64,000 nucleotides of DNA from Stutzerimonas balearica DSM 6083 (GTDB lineage: Bacteria; Pseudomonadota; Gammaproteobacteria; Pseudomonadales; Pseudomonadaceae): positions 1,350,001 through 1,414,000 of the forward strand of contig NZ_CP007511.1 in assembly GCF_000818015.1 (NCBI RefSeq), written 5' to 3'. Under the pieces are notes generated by a model. That model was not told the origin of the DNA. It saw nothing but the letters and a program-made list of their open reading frames with translations, and searched no databases. Numbering within the stretch: the stretch's first letter is position 1; each line of letters begins with the position of its first letter. Below are positions 48,477 through 59,024 of the stretch, in pieces. The position numbers and the translations under genes were made by a program.

Positions 48477-50963
48477 TCAGCTGGCCGGCGCTGCCGGTTC
48501 GTCATGACGCTCCAGTGCGACCTGGCGGATCGACAGCCGCACCTCGGCCGGCAGCACGCGCTTGGCGGCGCCTTCGGCGAGTTCGCCAAGCATGGCGTGG
48601 TAGCCCAGCTTGCCGGCTTCGTCGCGATGCACCACACCCTCGGCCTGCAGCGTGGCGATGAAGTGGCGGAACAGCGTCTTGTCGAAGAATTCCGGCGCGT
48701 TGAGCCCATGCAGGATCGACAGGCGCTGGGCCATCACCGTGCTCAGGTTCTCCAGTTCCTCGGCGCTGAGGCTGTACTGGCCGCTGTTGAGCAGCAGCGA
48801 GATGGCCATGTAGAAGCGCTGCAGGGTCTGCACGATGACCCGTGCCAGCAGCGTCAGCAGGACGAACTGGCGCGAACTTGGCGCCGGGCGCACGTAGCTG
48901 TCGCCATCGATCCTGAGCAAACCCTGCTCGACGAAGGCCGCCAGCCAGCGGTCGATCACCTCCGGCAGCTCCTCGACCTCCCAGCGGATGAACAGCTCGG
49001 CGCGCAGATAGGGGTACAGCGCTTCGGTAAAACGCAGGATCTGCTCGCGGCTGATCCGCGCGCTGCTCTGGAACAGGCTCGCCAGCAGCGCCGGCAAGGC
49101 CAGGATGTGCATCACGTTGTTGCGGTAGTAGGTCATCAGGACGGCGTTCTGCTCGTCCAGGTAGAAGATGTTGCCCAGCGCATCCTTTTGCTCGGCGATC
49201 AGCCCGAGCGCCTTGACGTAGGCGATCAGTGCCTGGCCGTCGCCGTCGGGCAGCGTCGTGTGCGGCGAGTAGGGCACCGCGCGCAGCAGGGTCTGGTAAA
49301 GGTCCAGCACCCGGGACAGCGAACGCTCGTCCAGCGCCTGGCGGTTGGTCGAGAGCATCGCCAGGGCCACCAGGTTGACCGGATTGATCGCTGCGGCTTC
49401 GTTCAGACGCTGGGCGATGCGCTCGGCCAGCCGGTTGGTGGTGTCGTTGAGCCAGGCGGGGCGGGCATCGGCGGCGTAGCTCTGCTGGCGCCAGCCGGGC
49501 TGCTCCTGCTCGAGGAACTCGCCGAGCTTCAAGGGCTCGCCGAAGTTGACCCAGACCTGGCCGAAGCGCTGCTTGAGCGCGCCGATGACCTTGAAGATGT
49601 CGAGGATCGATTCCTTCTTCTTCGCCGCGCCGCGCAGCTCGCCTAGGTAGGTGCGGCCTTCGAGCACCCGTTCGTAGCCGATGTACACCGGCACGAAGAG
49701 CACCGGCAGACGCGAGGAGCGCAGGTAGCTGCGCAGCGTCAGCGCCAGCATGCCGGTCTTGGGTTGCAGCATGCGCCCGGTGCGCGAGCGGCCGCCCTCG
49801 ACGAAGTATTCGACGGGAAAACCGCGGGTGAAGAGGGTGTGCAGGTACTCGTTGAACACCGCCGTATACAGCGGGTTGCCCTTGAACGAGCGGCGCATGA
49901 AGAAGGCGCCACCGCGGCGCAGCAGCCCGCCGACCACCGGCATGTTGAGATTGATGCCGGCGGCGATGTGCGGCGGTGTCAGGCCGTTGCGGAACAGCAG
50001 GTAGGACAGCAGCAGGTAGTCGATATGACTGCGGTGGCAGGGCACGTAGACTACCTCGTGGCCGCGTACCGCCTCCTGCAGCGGTTCCAGGTGATTGACG
50101 CGAATGCCGTCGTAGATCTTGTTCCAGAACCAGGACAGCACCACCTCGAGGAAGCGCACCGCCGTGTAGGCGTAGTCCGAGGCGATCTCGTTGCCATAGC
50201 GCAGGGCCTTGGCTTCGGCCTTCTCGAGGGAAATCTTCTCGCGCTCGGCCTCGTCGCGGATCGCCTCGCGCACCGCCGGTGCATGTACCAGGCCCTTGAC
50301 CAGGTTGCGCCGGTGCGAGAGGTCGGGCCCGATCACCGAGGTCTTCTGCTGGCGGAAGTGCACGCGCAGCATGCGATGGACCATGCGCAGCGTGCGCTCG
50401 TGGCCCTTGTTCAGCGCCACCAGTTCGTCGAGCTGGATCGGCGTGGAGAACTGCACCCGCGTCTTGCGGCCGAGGATGAGGATGCTCAACAGCTTGCGCA
50501 GCCGGCCGGTCACCGCCCAGCTGTCGGCGAACAGCAGCTTCCAGGGGCTCGTCTCGCGGTCCGGCGACTGGCCCCAGAACACGCTGACCGGGACGATCTG
50601 CGCATTGTCCACCGCATTCTGCTCGAGCGCGCCGACCAGCCGCACCAGCGGCGCAGGCGGTGTCGGCCGGCTGCGGCGGCCGAACCAGTCCGCCGCCGGG
50701 GCCAGAAAGAAGAATGCCGCCGGCTCCAGATGGTTGCCCACCGCCACCTCGGCCACCGGCCGCGGCAGCCCGGCCTTGCTGCATTCGGTATCGAGCACGG
50801 CGAGGTCGCTCAGCGATGCCCGCGGCAGCACGTAGAACACCGGCTTGCTGCGGTCGAGCTTGAGGGTGAAGGCGGACTGGTTGATGGTCTCCGAGCGCAC
50901 CCAGAGATAGAGCACACGGCGCAGCAGGGAAAAGACCAGACGGCGAACGGGGGAACGAGTCAT
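48477..50963 (-). CDS. plsB: Glycerol-3-phosphate 1-O-acyltransferase PlsB
   Basis: This 828-residue inner-membrane enzyme performs the first step of phospholipid synthesis, acylating sn-glycerol-3-phosphate with acyl-CoA or acyl-ACP. The acyltransferase motifs are HRSHID (the HX4D catalytic block), [21 protein letters not shown] (G3P binding) and VPVYIGYE. The length matches PlsB (about 810-830). The ATG at 50963 gives the normal MTRSPVRR start; the open frame extends 20 codons further without support. Confidence 0.96.
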   Translation of the reverse strand: MTRSPVRRLVFSLLRRVLYLWVRSETINQSAFTLKLDRSKPVFYVLPRASLSDLAVLDTECSKAGLPRPVAEVAVGNHLEPAAFFFLAPAADWFGRRSRPTPPAPLVRLVGALEQNAVDNAQIVPVSVFWGQSPDRETSPWKLLFADSWAVTGRLRKLLSILILGRKTRVQFSTPIQLDELVALNKGHERTLRMVHRMLRVHFRQQKTSVIGPDLSHRRNLVKGLVHAPAVREAIRDEAEREKISLEKAEAKALRYGNEIASDYAYTAVRFLEVVLSWFWNKIYDGIRVNHLEPLQEAVRGHEVVYVPCHRSHIDYLLLSYLLFRNGLTPPHIAAGINLNMPVVGGLLRRGGAFFMRRSFKGNPLYTAVFNEYLHTLFTRGFPVEYFVEGGRSRTGRMLQPKTGMLALTLRSYLRSSRLPVLFVPVYIGYERVLEGRTYLGELRGAAKKKESILDIFKVIGALKQRFGQVWVNFGEPLKLGEFLEQEQPGWRQQSYAADARPAWLNDTTNRLAERIAQRLNEAAAINPVNLVALAMLSTNRQALDERSLSRVLDLYQTLLRAVPYSPHTTLPDGDGQALIAYVKALGLIAEQKDALGNIFYLDEQNAVLMTYYRNNVMHILALPALLASLFQSSARISREQILRFTEALYPYLRAELFIRWEVEELPEVIDRWLAAFVEQGLLRIDGDSYVRPAPSSRQFVLLTLLARVIVQTLQRFYMAISLLLNSGQYSLSAEELENLSTVMAQRLSILHGLNAPEFFDKTLFRHFIATLQAEGVVHRDEAGKLGYHAMLGELAEGAAKRVLPAEVRLSIRQVALERHDEPAAPAS

Positions 50964-51118
50964 GCGGTGGATTCGGCTATGGAAGGGACAGGCCCTCGAA
51001 GGCGGCAAGTGTGCCGCAAGCACGGTGGGCGGGCAAAACCTGCGCGGCGCGGTGGTGGACCGGCAACCGGCCGGCGCGTGACCTGCGATGGCTCGCTAGG
51101 CAGCCGTTTCGAAGCGCG

Positions 51119-51463
51119 TCAGCGGGTACGAAGGCGGGCGCCGGCATAGGCGCCGGCCAGGAACAGCAGCGACCAGAGCAGCAGGAACACAAGGCCGACG
51201 GCCAGCAACGGGCCGATTGGCAGGAACAGTAGCAGGTACAGCACCTGACCGACGATGACGCCCAGGTACTGTGCCCAGAGCGGTCGCGGCACGATAAAAC
51301 CGGCCAGCACGCCGGCGGTAAACAGCGCGCCACTGTAGTACAGACCGTCGCCGTCCCAGGGTTCGGCCTGACCACTGGCCCAGGGCGACAATGCCCAGAT
51401 CAACGCGCCAGCGAGGGAGGCGATCAGCAGCGCCTGCGGCACTGGCCGCGCGCTAGGGCGCAT
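51119..51463 (-). CDS. Small hypothetical membrane protein
   Basis: The 114-residue protein has about three membrane segments (residues 11-26, 45-60 and 70-105). I do not recognise a family. The ATG at 51463 overlaps the end of the methyltransferase gene by 11 bp, which suggests coupling; a start eight codons earlier (51487) is possible. The next 155 bp towards plsB hold no recognisable feature. Confidence 0.68.
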   Translation of the reverse strand: MRPSARPVPQALLIASLAGALIWALSPWASGQAEPWDGDGLYYSGALFTAGVLAGFIVPRPLWAQYLGVIVGQVLYLLLFLPIGPLLAVGLVFLLLWSLLFLAGAYAGARLRTR

Positions 51464-52157
51464 CGGCCCGCCGCGCGTACCAGGCATGGATCAGCCCGGC
51501 CTGGTAGAAGGGCACCGGACTGGCAAAGCCGCCGGCCTCGATGATGGCTGCGACCTGCTCGGGGGGCAGTATCGCCACGTCACGGGCATAGGCTGCACGC
51601 ATTTGTTCCAGGCCCGTCGCGGGAATGCCGGCGAGGGTCATCATGTTCAGCCAGGTTTCCAGCAGTGCCGCATAGGCCGGCGTGGTGACGTCCGCGGCCA
51701 GGTCAGAGCTGGCCAATAGTGCGCCCGGGCCGAGGCGGGCGGCTATGCCACGAAAGAAGCCGATACGTGCGTCGCGCTCGAGCATGAACTGGGATACCAG
51801 CAGGCAGGTTGCCGCGTCGAAGGGGGCCTGCTCGGGCAGTGTCTCCAGGTAGCCCTCATGGAACTGGCAGCGCTGTTCGATTCCGACTCGGGTTGCCTTG
51901 TCGCAGAGGACGTGCAGCATCGCGCCCGATGGCTCCACCGCGGTGAAGGTCCAACCGGGCCGGCACTGGGCCAGGTGCAGCATTTCCTCGCCGGTGCCGG
52001 CACCGATGCACAGCACTCGGGCCTCGGCCGGCAGCGGTGCGAACACCGCCTCCAGAAGAAAATGCAGGGCACCGCGAATGGGCGCGGTCCTGGCCCAGCG
52101 CTCGTCGTAGCGGGCGGCCTGTTGATCGAATACCGCTTTGATCTCGTCGCTGCGCAT
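51453..52157 (-). CDS. Class I SAM-dependent methyltransferase
   Basis: The 234-residue enzyme has the SAM-binding motif VLCIGAGTGEEMLHLAQ, an acidic motif at the next strand (AVEPSGAML) and a typical FDAATCLLVSQF strand IV. The acceptor is unknown. The ATG at 52157 (MRSDEIKAVF) has GGAG five bases upstream; an alternative ATG at 52226 overlaps the beta-lactamase stop as ATGA and would add 23 residues. It lies in a leftward group with a beta-lactamase and an acetyltransferase. Confidence 0.86.
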   Translation of the reverse strand: MRSDEIKAVFDQQAARYDERWARTAPIRGALHFLLEAVFAPLPAEARVLCIGAGTGEEMLHLAQCRPGWTFTAVEPSGAMLHVLCDKATRVGIEQRCQFHEGYLETLPEQAPFDAATCLLVSQFMLERDARIGFFRGIAARLGPGALLASSDLAADVTTPAYAALLETWLNMMTLAGIPATGLEQMRAAYARDVAILPPEQVAAIIEAGGFASPVPFYQAGLIHAWYARRADAP

Positions 52158-52222
52158 GGGGGCTCCGTGTGGGGTGGTATAGATCGCGGCTTCGCCGGCT
52201 GCCGCGGAATTCGCCGGAGGAT

Positions 52223-53005
52223 TCATTCGGCAGGCAGGATGCCCTTGGCCCGTAGCGCGTCCAGTGCGATCCGCTGGCGCAGGGGCAGATCGGTCGCATC
52301 ACGGGTGTCCAGGTTCAGCGCGAACAGCCAGGTCTGACCGCCGACTTCAACATAGCCGATGTACCAGCCGATGCCGGGCTGGCTACGAGCCGCCCAGCCG
52401 GTCTTGGCGTACAGGCGGTAAGCCGGGGTGCTGTCGGCGAGCATGATGGTCTTCAGGGTGTCGTAGTCGTTCGCCCGGTACGGCAGGCTGCGGGCGACCA
52501 GCTGGCGTAGCAGGCCTACCTGCTGCACGGCGCTGACCCGCAGCGAGCCATCGAGCCAGAACTCGGTGGCGTCGAAGGGGTCGCGTAGCTGCCCGTAATG
52601 CGCCTGGCGGATGTGGCGCGGATAGGCTGCCGCGCCCACTCGTCGGGCCAGCCTCTGGTAGCACCAGACGCAGCTGACCCTGAATGCGCTCTTCAAGGTC
52701 TGGTCGCGGTTCCAGTCCTCGATCTCGTAATGAGTGCCGTCCCAGGGGATGATCTCGTCCGCCCCGGCGATGGCGCCTTCCTCCAGCGCGATCAGCGTGT
52801 GCAACACCTTGAACGTGGAGGCGGCGGTGAACGGCTGGTTCGCGCGGGCCTCATCGTGAACGTAGCGCTGGCCGGTATCAGCCGATTCGATCACCAGCGT
52901 CCCCTCAACGTGGGCCTTGTCGAACAACCGCCCGATCTCGGCATCCTCCGCGAAAGTGACGCCGGAAGCGCCGAGCAACAGAAGCGCTAGCAACAGCCGA
53001 GGCAT
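52223..53005 (-). CDS. Class D (OXA-type) beta-lactamase
   Basis: The 260-residue serine hydrolase has a signal peptide (cut near TFAED), catalytic S63-T-F-K66, the second motif S111-C-V, Trp150 in TEFWLDGSL and K201-T-G. The usual third motif YGN is Y137-G-Q here. OXA enzymes hydrolyse penicillins and sometimes cephalosporins or carbapenems; the spectrum cannot be read from sequence. I chose the ATG at 53005, the signal-peptide start. Gene composition matches neighbours and no mobile element is near, so it looks like an intrinsic chromosomal gene. Confidence 0.9.
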   Translation of the reverse strand: MPRLLLALLLLGASGVTFAEDAEIGRLFDKAHVEGTLVIESADTGQRYVHDEARANQPFTAASTFKVLHTLIALEEGAIAGADEIIPWDGTHYEIEDWNRDQTLKSAFRVSCVWCYQRLARRVGAAAYPRHIRQAHYGQLRDPFDATEFWLDGSLRVSAVQQVGLLRQLVARSLPYRANDYDTLKTIMLADSTPAYRLYAKTGWAARSQPGIGWYIGYVEVGGQTWLFALNLDTRDATDLPLRQRIALDALRAKGILPAE

Positions 53006-53084
53006 TGAAGAGTGTCCTTGGTGGGGGGATGAAAGTCCTGCTGTGCGCAGGCCGCTGCCAGCGGGGCCAGCCATTCGAGCGCGC

Positions 53085-53654
53085 TCAGTCAGCTGCAGTC
53101 AACGGCGCGGCGAAGCGCTCGCGCTCCAGCCGATACAGGCAGTGCCGGCGAAGCGGATGGCCGACGGGCAGCCCCGGATGCTCGAACGCCTCCGACTCGC
53201 GCATGCCAAGGCGCTCCATCACGGCACGTGAACGCCGGTTCTCGATCGCGGTGAAGGATACGATTTCAGAAAGATCGAGGCTGCCGAAACCGAACCCGAG
53301 CGCGGCCCGCGCAGCTTCGCTGGCCAGGCCCTGGCCCCAGTATGCCGCGGCCAGACGCCAGCCGATTTCCACGCACGGCGAGAATGGCAAGGCCGCCGAA
53401 GGCGTATGCAGGCCGACGAAGCCGATGAATGTGCCAGTAGCCTTCAGCTCGACGGCCCAGAATCCCCAGCCGCGTTCTTCGATCAGCGCCTGGCAGCGGT
53501 CAGCCATCGCGTCGCTCTCGGCCCGGCTGAGCAGTGCGGGAAAGTGCCGCATGACCCTTGGGTCCGCATTCATCGCGGCGAAGGGGGCACGATCGGCTGG
53601 CTTCCATTGCCGCAGGAGCAGGCGCGTGGTGTGGATCTCGTTCAGATCAGCCAT
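53085..53654 (-). CDS. GNAT-family N-acetyltransferase (RimJ/RimL type)
   Basis: A 189-residue enzyme. It starts [19 protein letters not shown], a typical RimJ/RimL opening, and contains the acetyl-CoA-binding region with [19 protein letters not shown] and the later [15 protein letters not shown]. The substrate is unknown (N-terminal amines or small molecules are possible). It lies 8 bp after the broken serine hydrolase gene and 79 bp before the beta-lactamase gene, all leftward. Confidence 0.9.
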   Translation of the reverse strand: MADLNEIHTTRLLLRQWKPADRAPFAAMNADPRVMRHFPALLSRAESDAMADRCQALIEERGWGFWAVELKATGTFIGFVGLHTPSAALPFSPCVEIGWRLAAAYWGQGLASEAARAALGFGFGSLDLSEIVSFTAIENRRSRAVMERLGMRESEAFEHPGLPVGHPLRRHCLYRLERERFAAPLTAAD

Positions 53655-53662
53655 TGCCGCGT

Positions 53663-55030
53663 TCAGTCCGGGGCTGTTTGCACCTTTCGCATGCTACCGG
53701 GATGTTCGAGCAGATGCTTGGCCACCGCCTCGTAGGCCGGCAGTGACGTCGGATCGTTCGCCGCATTGGCTGCAATCGGGTGGCTGGCGAAGCGCGCGAT
53801 CACCATCTCCGCCTTCGGGTCGATATACAGCGCCTGACCATGAACGCCGCGGGCCATGAACGCACCGTGGTCGTTATGGGTGACCCACCACATGTTGCGA
53901 TAGCTCCAGCCCTTCAACAGGCTGTAGCCGGCCTTCGCGAACTTTGCGCGATCCCCGCCGTGCCGAATATCGGCCACGACCTCCGCTGGCAGGATCTGAA
54001 TGCCGTTGTAGCGACCTTCGTTCCGCACCATTTCGCCAAAACGGGCAAGGTCGCGCAGGCTGGTGTTCAGGCCGCCTCCGGCAAACGGCGTACCGATCGA
54101 GTCCACCGACATGTAGGCGTCCTGTTCAGCGCCCAGCCGGCTCCAGATTCGCTCCGACAACAGTTGGGCAACGTTGCGACCGCTGACTCGCGCGAGCACC
54201 CAGCCCAGCGCATCGGCATTCGCCGTGCGGTAATGGAAGGCTTCGCCGTGCTGGCCCTCCGGCCGAACGGTGGCCAGGAATTCATAGTAGGTGCGCGGGC
54301 CCTTGTAATCCGTCGGCTTTGGCAGGGGATTGCCTGCGGCTGCGTGGGCCCATACTTCAGCCTTGGGATCGGCGTAGTCCTCGCTGAAATGGATGCCGGT
54401 GGTCATGTCCATCAGCTGGCGCACGGTGGCGTTGCCGAACGCCGATACGGCCAGTTCGGGCACGTACTCAGCCACCTTGCGGGTGGGGTCGAGCTCACCT
54501 TCGGCCACCAGAAGCGCCGCCAATGTGCCGGTAAAGGTCTTGGTAATCGACATGGCGGCATGCTGCCCCTCGGGTTGCAACACGCCGAAGTAGCGCTCAT
54601 ACACCACCCGCCCTCGATGGAGAATGATGATCCCATCGGTGTAATTGGCCTGAAGCGACGCTTTCCAGGTCATTGGCGCGCCACCCCCAAGCGGGACGAA
54701 GGTCAGCGCATCGATGCCTTCGCTCGGGTTCGCTTCAAGCACGGTGGGCTCAGTCAGACCGCGTGACACATTGATGGTGGGCATCAGCTGCCGGAAGTTG
54801 GCGACACTCCAGCGCATCTGCGGGAAACGAAAGTAGCTGCCATCGTCGAAGCGCAGGATGCGATCAGCCGGCGGTGGCTAGCCAACCATCCAGCCCAGCG
54901 CCGCCGGATCGCTGGCTTCAGCGTCGGGATATCGCGCGGGCTCATCGCCGTGCGCTGAGCTGGCGAGCGCGCCGAGCAGACAATAGAGAGGGAGGCGGTT
55001 CTTGCTTGCGTTCGAACGACTTGACTTCAC
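53663..55030 (-). pseudogene. Serine hydrolase (class C beta-lactamase-like) interrupted by one in-frame amber codon
   Basis: The frame from the GTG at 55030 encodes a signal peptide (LLGALASSAHGDEPARYP) and continues to GWMVG, where TAG (54878-54880, codon 51) interrupts it. It resumes in the same frame as PPPADRILRFDDGSYF and runs unbroken for the remaining ~400 codons to 53663. The downstream part has the catalytic SITK motif (Ser-x-x-Lys) and a YRTANA motif of esterase/6-aminohexanoate-dimer-hydrolase-like enzymes. An internal start (ATG, 54817) could give a 384-residue protein without the leader. It may be a true nonsense mutation, a sequencing error or a read-through case. Confidence 0.82.
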
Positions 55031-55218
55031 GGCTTGCCCCTTTGTCAGCCACCGGGCGCGACACCCTCGGGTGCCGCATTGAGATGACGCGAACCACTGT
55101 CGCGTCTGTTGCATCGAGACAACCAACGGCGGTGTCTGCAGGCCCGTCGTGTTCCCGGTGGCCCGGTCCGACCAGTGATGCGTGATTCAGCGTAGCTTCT
55201 TTCGACGCGGTGGCGCGG

Positions 55219-55248
55219 TTGCATTCGTCCGGTAGCTGTTCTTATAGT
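55219..55248 (+). promoter_or_regulatory. Possible sigma70 promoter of the ABC operon
   Basis: TTGCAT (55219-55224) and TATAGT (55243-55248) are separated by 18 bp, about 77 bp before the ATG of the ATPase gene. It is the best promoter-like pair in the 294-bp gap 55031-55324, where I see nothing else of note. Confidence 0.4.
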
Positions 55249-55324
55249 TCGGCCGGCATTTTTGCAGGGCCTGGGTCGGGTCGCGCGGCGGCACGCCAGG
55301 CCTCGTGCGCACCGGTGAGAGCCC

Positions 55325-56248
55325 ATGATCGAAATAAGCAACCTGACCAAGCGTTTTGCCCAGCACACCGCGGTCGACGACCTGTCGTTCCAGGTCCGGC
55401 GCGGAGAGGTGCTGGGGTTCCTCGGCCCCAATGGCGCGGGCAAGTCCACCACGATGAAGATGCTGACCGGCTTTCTTGCGCCGACCTCCGGCACTGCCCG
55501 CATTCTCGGTCACGACATCCGTATCCAGACGCTCCAGGCCCAGCGGCTGATCGGTTATCTGCCCGAAGGTGCGCCTTGCTATGGCGACATGACGGTACGT
55601 GGTTTTCTCGAGTTCATCGCCGAGGTGCGCGGTTTCCGCGGCGCGGACAAACGTCAGCGGGTCGAGGCGGCTGTCGCCCAGGTGGAGCTGCAGAAGGTGC
55701 TGGGGCAGAGCATCGAGACCCTGTCCAAGGGTTTCAAGCGTCGCGTCGGCCTGGCCCAGGCGATCCTGCACGATCCCGAGGTGCTGATCCTCGACGAGCC
55801 TACCGACGGGCTCGACCCGAACCAGAAGCATCAGGTGCGCCAGCTGATCCAGGGCCTGGCGCAGGACAAGATCGTCATCATTTCCACCCATATTCTCGAA
55901 GAGGTGAGTGCGGTCTGTACCCGCGCCGTGGTGATCGCCAACGGCCGGCTGGTCGCCGATGGCACGCCGCTGGAACTGGAGAGCCGCTCGAAGTATCACC
56001 AGGCCGTCACGCTGGTCAGCGCAGGGCCGCTGGACGAAGCTGCCCTGGCGGCCCTGCCGGGTGCTGCCGGTGTCGAGCGCAACGAGCGCGAGCACAGCCT
56101 GACCGTGCTGGCGCAGCCCGGGCACGTGATCTTCCCGCAGGTCAATGCGCTGATTGCCGAGCGCGGCTGGGCGATCCGCGAGCTGGACGTTGAGCGCGGC
56201 CGTCTCGATGAAGTGTTCCGCACCCTGACCCGTGGAGAAGCCGCATGA
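55325..56248 (+). CDS. ABC transporter ATP-binding protein (GldA/NosF-like)
   Basis: The 307-residue ATPase carries Walker A (GPNGAGKSTT), the Q-loop region (IGYLPEGAP), signature LSKGFKRRVGLAQA, Walker B (LILDEPTDGLDP) and switch His (STHILEE). It belongs to the multidrug/GldA subfamily, with about 80 C-terminal residues after the nucleotide-binding domain. It is first in an operon with the permease and auxiliary gene downstream. The substrate is unknown; GldAFG of gliding bacteria are the best-known relatives. Confidence 0.94.
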   Translation: MIEISNLTKRFAQHTAVDDLSFQVRRGEVLGFLGPNGAGKSTTMKMLTGFLAPTSGTARILGHDIRIQTLQAQRLIGYLPEGAPCYGDMTVRGFLEFIAEVRGFRGADKRQRVEAAVAQVELQKVLGQSIETLSKGFKRRVGLAQAILHDPEVLILDEPTDGLDPNQKHQVRQLIQGLAQDKIVIISTHILEEVSAVCTRAVVIANGRLVADGTPLELESRSKYHQAVTLVSAGPLDEAALAALPGAAGVERNEREHSLTVLAQPGHVIFPQVNALIAERGWAIRELDVERGRLDEVFRTLTRGEAA

Positions 56249-56976
56249 GCCAGTTGCCCGTGATCTTCAAGCGTGAGCTGGCAAGCTACTTCGCCACGCC
56301 GCTGGCTTACGTATTCATCCTGATCTTTCTCGTGCTGTCCGGGGTATTCACCTTCTATCTGGGCGGTTTCTACGAGCGCGGCCAGGCTGACCTGACCCCC
56401 TTCTTCAGCTTTCACACCTGGCTCTACCTGTTCCTGGTCCCGGCGATCGCCATGCGCCTGTGGGCCGAGGAGCGCAAGTCCGGCTCCATCGAGCTGTTGA
56501 TGACCCTGCCGATCACCCGCTTCGAGGCGGTGACCGGCAAGTTTCTCGCCGCCTGGGTGTTCGCCGGCCTCGCGCTGCTGCTGACCTTCCCGATGGTCGT
56601 CACGGTCAATTACCTCGGCGAGCCGGACAACGGCGTGATCGTCGCCGCCTACCTCGGCAGCTGGCTGCTGGCCGGCGCCTTCCTGGCGATCGGCTCGTGC
56701 ATGTCGGCGCTGGCGAAGAACCAGGTGATCGCTTTCATCCTTGCGGTGAGCGTCAGCTTCCTGTTCATCGTCAGCGGCCTGCCGATGGTGCTCGATGCCT
56801 TCGCCTGGGCGCCGCAGTGGCTGGTCGACGCAGTGGCCTCGCTGAGCTTTCTGGTGCGCTTCGACTCGATCAGCAAGGGCGTCATCGACCTGCGCGACCT
56901 GCTGTATTTCCTCAGCCTGATCGTCGCCTGGCTGGCCGCCACCGCCGTGGTGGTCGACCTGAAGAAAGCTCAGTAA
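56245..56976 (+). CDS. ABC transporter permease (GldF-like)
   Basis: A 243-residue integral membrane protein with about six segments (near residues 20-40, 58-75, 100-122, 135-155, 160-180, 225-240). The motif LWAEERKSGSIELLMTLPIT matches the ABC-2/GldF family. The ATG at 56245 overlaps the ATPase stop (ATGA), so translation is coupled. It forms the membrane half of the transporter with the gene upstream. Confidence 0.93.
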   Translation: MSQLPVIFKRELASYFATPLAYVFILIFLVLSGVFTFYLGGFYERGQADLTPFFSFHTWLYLFLVPAIAMRLWAEERKSGSIELLMTLPITRFEAVTGKFLAAWVFAGLALLLTFPMVVTVNYLGEPDNGVIVAAYLGSWLLAGAFLAIGSCMSALAKNQVIAFILAVSVSFLFIVSGLPMVLDAFAWAPQWLVDAVASLSFLVRFDSISKGVIDLRDLLYFLSLIVAWLAATAVVVDLKKAQ

Positions 56977-56989
56977 GGAAGCTGCCGAC

Positions 56990-58828
56990 ATGAAACGAGT
57001 GATCTATTCCGGTGCCGGCCTGCTGCTGATCGCGCTGGCGTTCCTGGCCTTCAACATTCTCTCGGGGCTGAGCCTGACCAACGCCCGGCTGGATCTGACC
57101 GAGCAGAAGCTCTACACGATCTCCGACGGCACCCGGCGGATTCTCGAAGGGCTGGATGAGCCCATCGAGCTGAAGTTCTTCTATTCCGACGAAGCCGCCA
57201 AGGACCTGGTGGCGCTGCGCAACTATGCACGGCGCGTCGAGGAGATGCTCCGGGCCTACGAGCGGGCCGCCGGCGGCAAGCTCAAGCTTCAGGTGATCGA
57301 TCCCGAGCCGTTCTCCGAGGCAGAGGACCAGGCCGCCGGGTTCGGCCTGCAGGGCGTGCCGCTGGACCGCGGCGGCGACAAGGTCTATTTCGGCCTCGCC
57401 GGCACCAATGCCGAGGGCGCCAGCCAGACCATTCCGTTCTTCCCGCTGGATCAGGAAGAGTTTCTCGAGTACGAGATCAGCCGCCTGGTGCAGAGCCTGG
57501 CCAGCGCCAGGATGCCAGTGGTCGGGTTGCTCTCGGGGCTGCAGCTCAACGGTGGCTTCGACATGCGCAGCCAGCAGCCGACGCCGCCGTGGATGGTGCT
57601 CGAGGAGATTCGCCAGCTGTTCCATATCGAGAGCCTGCGCCGCGATATCGACGCCATTCCCGAGGACGTCTCGGTGCTGATGCTGGTGCATCCCAAGCAG
57701 TTGCCCGAGCAGACGCTCTACGCGGTGGACCAGTTCGTCATGCGCGGCGGCAAGCTGCTGGTGTTCGTCGACCCCTACAGCGAAGCCGACCCCGGCATGG
57801 GCATCGGCCCGGGCGAGCAGCTGGCCGAGGAGCGTGCTTCGGAGCTCGAACCGCTGTTCAAGGCCTGGGGGGTGCGTCTGGTACCGCAACAGGTAGTGGC
57901 CGACGCGGCGTTCGCCATGTCGGTAGGCGTCGGCGCCGAACGGCGGCCGGTACGCCACCCGGGTTGGCTGAGCCTGCCACGGCAGGCGATCGATTCGGAC
58001 GACGTGGTCACCGCGCCGCTGGAGAGCCTGACCCTGGCCACCGCCGGCATGCTCGAACCGCTGGAAGGCGCCAGCACGCGCTTCACGCCGCTGCTGAGGA
58101 GCTCTGACCTGGCTGCGCCGCTGGAGGCGCAGCGCTTTGCGTTTCTCGAGAACCCCGAGGCGCTGCTGCGCGAGTTGCAGCCGACCGGCGAGCGCTATGT
58201 GCTGGCGGCACGCATCCAGGGCCCGGCGAAGTCGGCCTATCCGAACGGCATCGAAGGGCGCAAGGATGGCTTGAAGGAGAGCGAGGGCATCAACGTGATC
58301 GCCGTCGCCGACACCGACCTGCTCGCCGATCGCATGTGGGTGCAGGTGCAGGATTTCTTCGGCCAGCGCATCCCGCAGCCCTGGGCTGACAACGGCGCCT
58401 TCGTGATCAACGCGCTGGACAACCTCGCCGGCAGCGACGCGCTGATCAGTGTGCGCTCGCGTGGCCGCTTCACCCGGCCTTTCGTTGTCGTCGAGCAGCT
58501 GCAACGCCAGGCCGAGGCGCGCTTCCGCGAGAAAGAGGACGTGCTGCAGCAGCGCCTGGCCGCCACCGAGCAGAAGCTCGCCGAGTTGCAAAGCCCCGAG
58601 CCGGACAAGGCGCTGGAGCTGAGCGACGAGCAGCAGGTGGCGCTGCAGCAGTTCCTGCAGGAAAAGCTGGCGATCCGCAAGGAGCTGCGCGAGGTGCGTT
58701 ACCAGCTCAATGCCGATATCGAGGCGCTCGGCCGTACGTTGAAGTTCCTCAACATCGCGCTGGTGCCCGCACTGCTGACGCTGGCCGCACTGGCGCTCTG
58801 GCTGTGGCGCCGCCGTCGCCGGGCGTGA
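56990..58828 (+). CDS. GldG-like ABC auxiliary protein
   Basis: The 612-residue protein has an N-terminal membrane anchor (residues 7-30), a large extracytoplasmic ABC-transporter-auxiliary domain (about 35-470, containing LTEQKLYTISDGTRRIL and later VFVDPYSEAD), a coiled-coil-like stretch (about 505-580) and a C-terminal membrane segment (about 585-605) with a basic end. This is the GldG layout. An AAGGAAG ribosome-binding site precedes the ATG 13 bp after the permease stop. In many pseudomonads a DUF4340 gene follows; here it does not. Confidence 0.92.
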   Translation: MKRVIYSGAGLLLIALAFLAFNILSGLSLTNARLDLTEQKLYTISDGTRRILEGLDEPIELKFFYSDEAAKDLVALRNYARRVEEMLRAYERAAGGKLKLQVIDPEPFSEAEDQAAGFGLQGVPLDRGGDKVYFGLAGTNAEGASQTIPFFPLDQEEFLEYEISRLVQSLASARMPVVGLLSGLQLNGGFDMRSQQPTPPWMVLEEIRQLFHIESLRRDIDAIPEDVSVLMLVHPKQLPEQTLYAVDQFVMRGGKLLVFVDPYSEADPGMGIGPGEQLAEERASELEPLFKAWGVRLVPQQVVADAAFAMSVGVGAERRPVRHPGWLSLPRQAIDSDDVVTAPLESLTLATAGMLEPLEGASTRFTPLLRSSDLAAPLEAQRFAFLENPEALLRELQPTGERYVLAARIQGPAKSAYPNGIEGRKDGLKESEGINVIAVADTDLLADRMWVQVQDFFGQRIPQPWADNGAFVINALDNLAGSDALISVRSRGRFTRPFVVVEQLQRQAEARFREKEDVLQQRLAATEQKLAELQSPEPDKALELSDEQQVALQQFLQEKLAIRKELREVRYQLNADIEALGRTLKFLNIALVPALLTLAALALWLWRRRRRA

Positions 58829-59024
58829 CAGGCTTGCCGGGCAGGGCGTCGCGCACGGCGACAACCTGCCCGGTGCGGGCTTTCAACCGGCAGACCTTGT
58901 TCCTATACTCGAACGCGGTCGTGAACGCGGGCAGGGTGACGATCCGGCAGGACGCGCCAGGCCAGCGGCGAACCGATACCGCCCCTTCGGGGAATAATAA
59001 AAAAGCGAGTTGGAGAAGTGTCAG

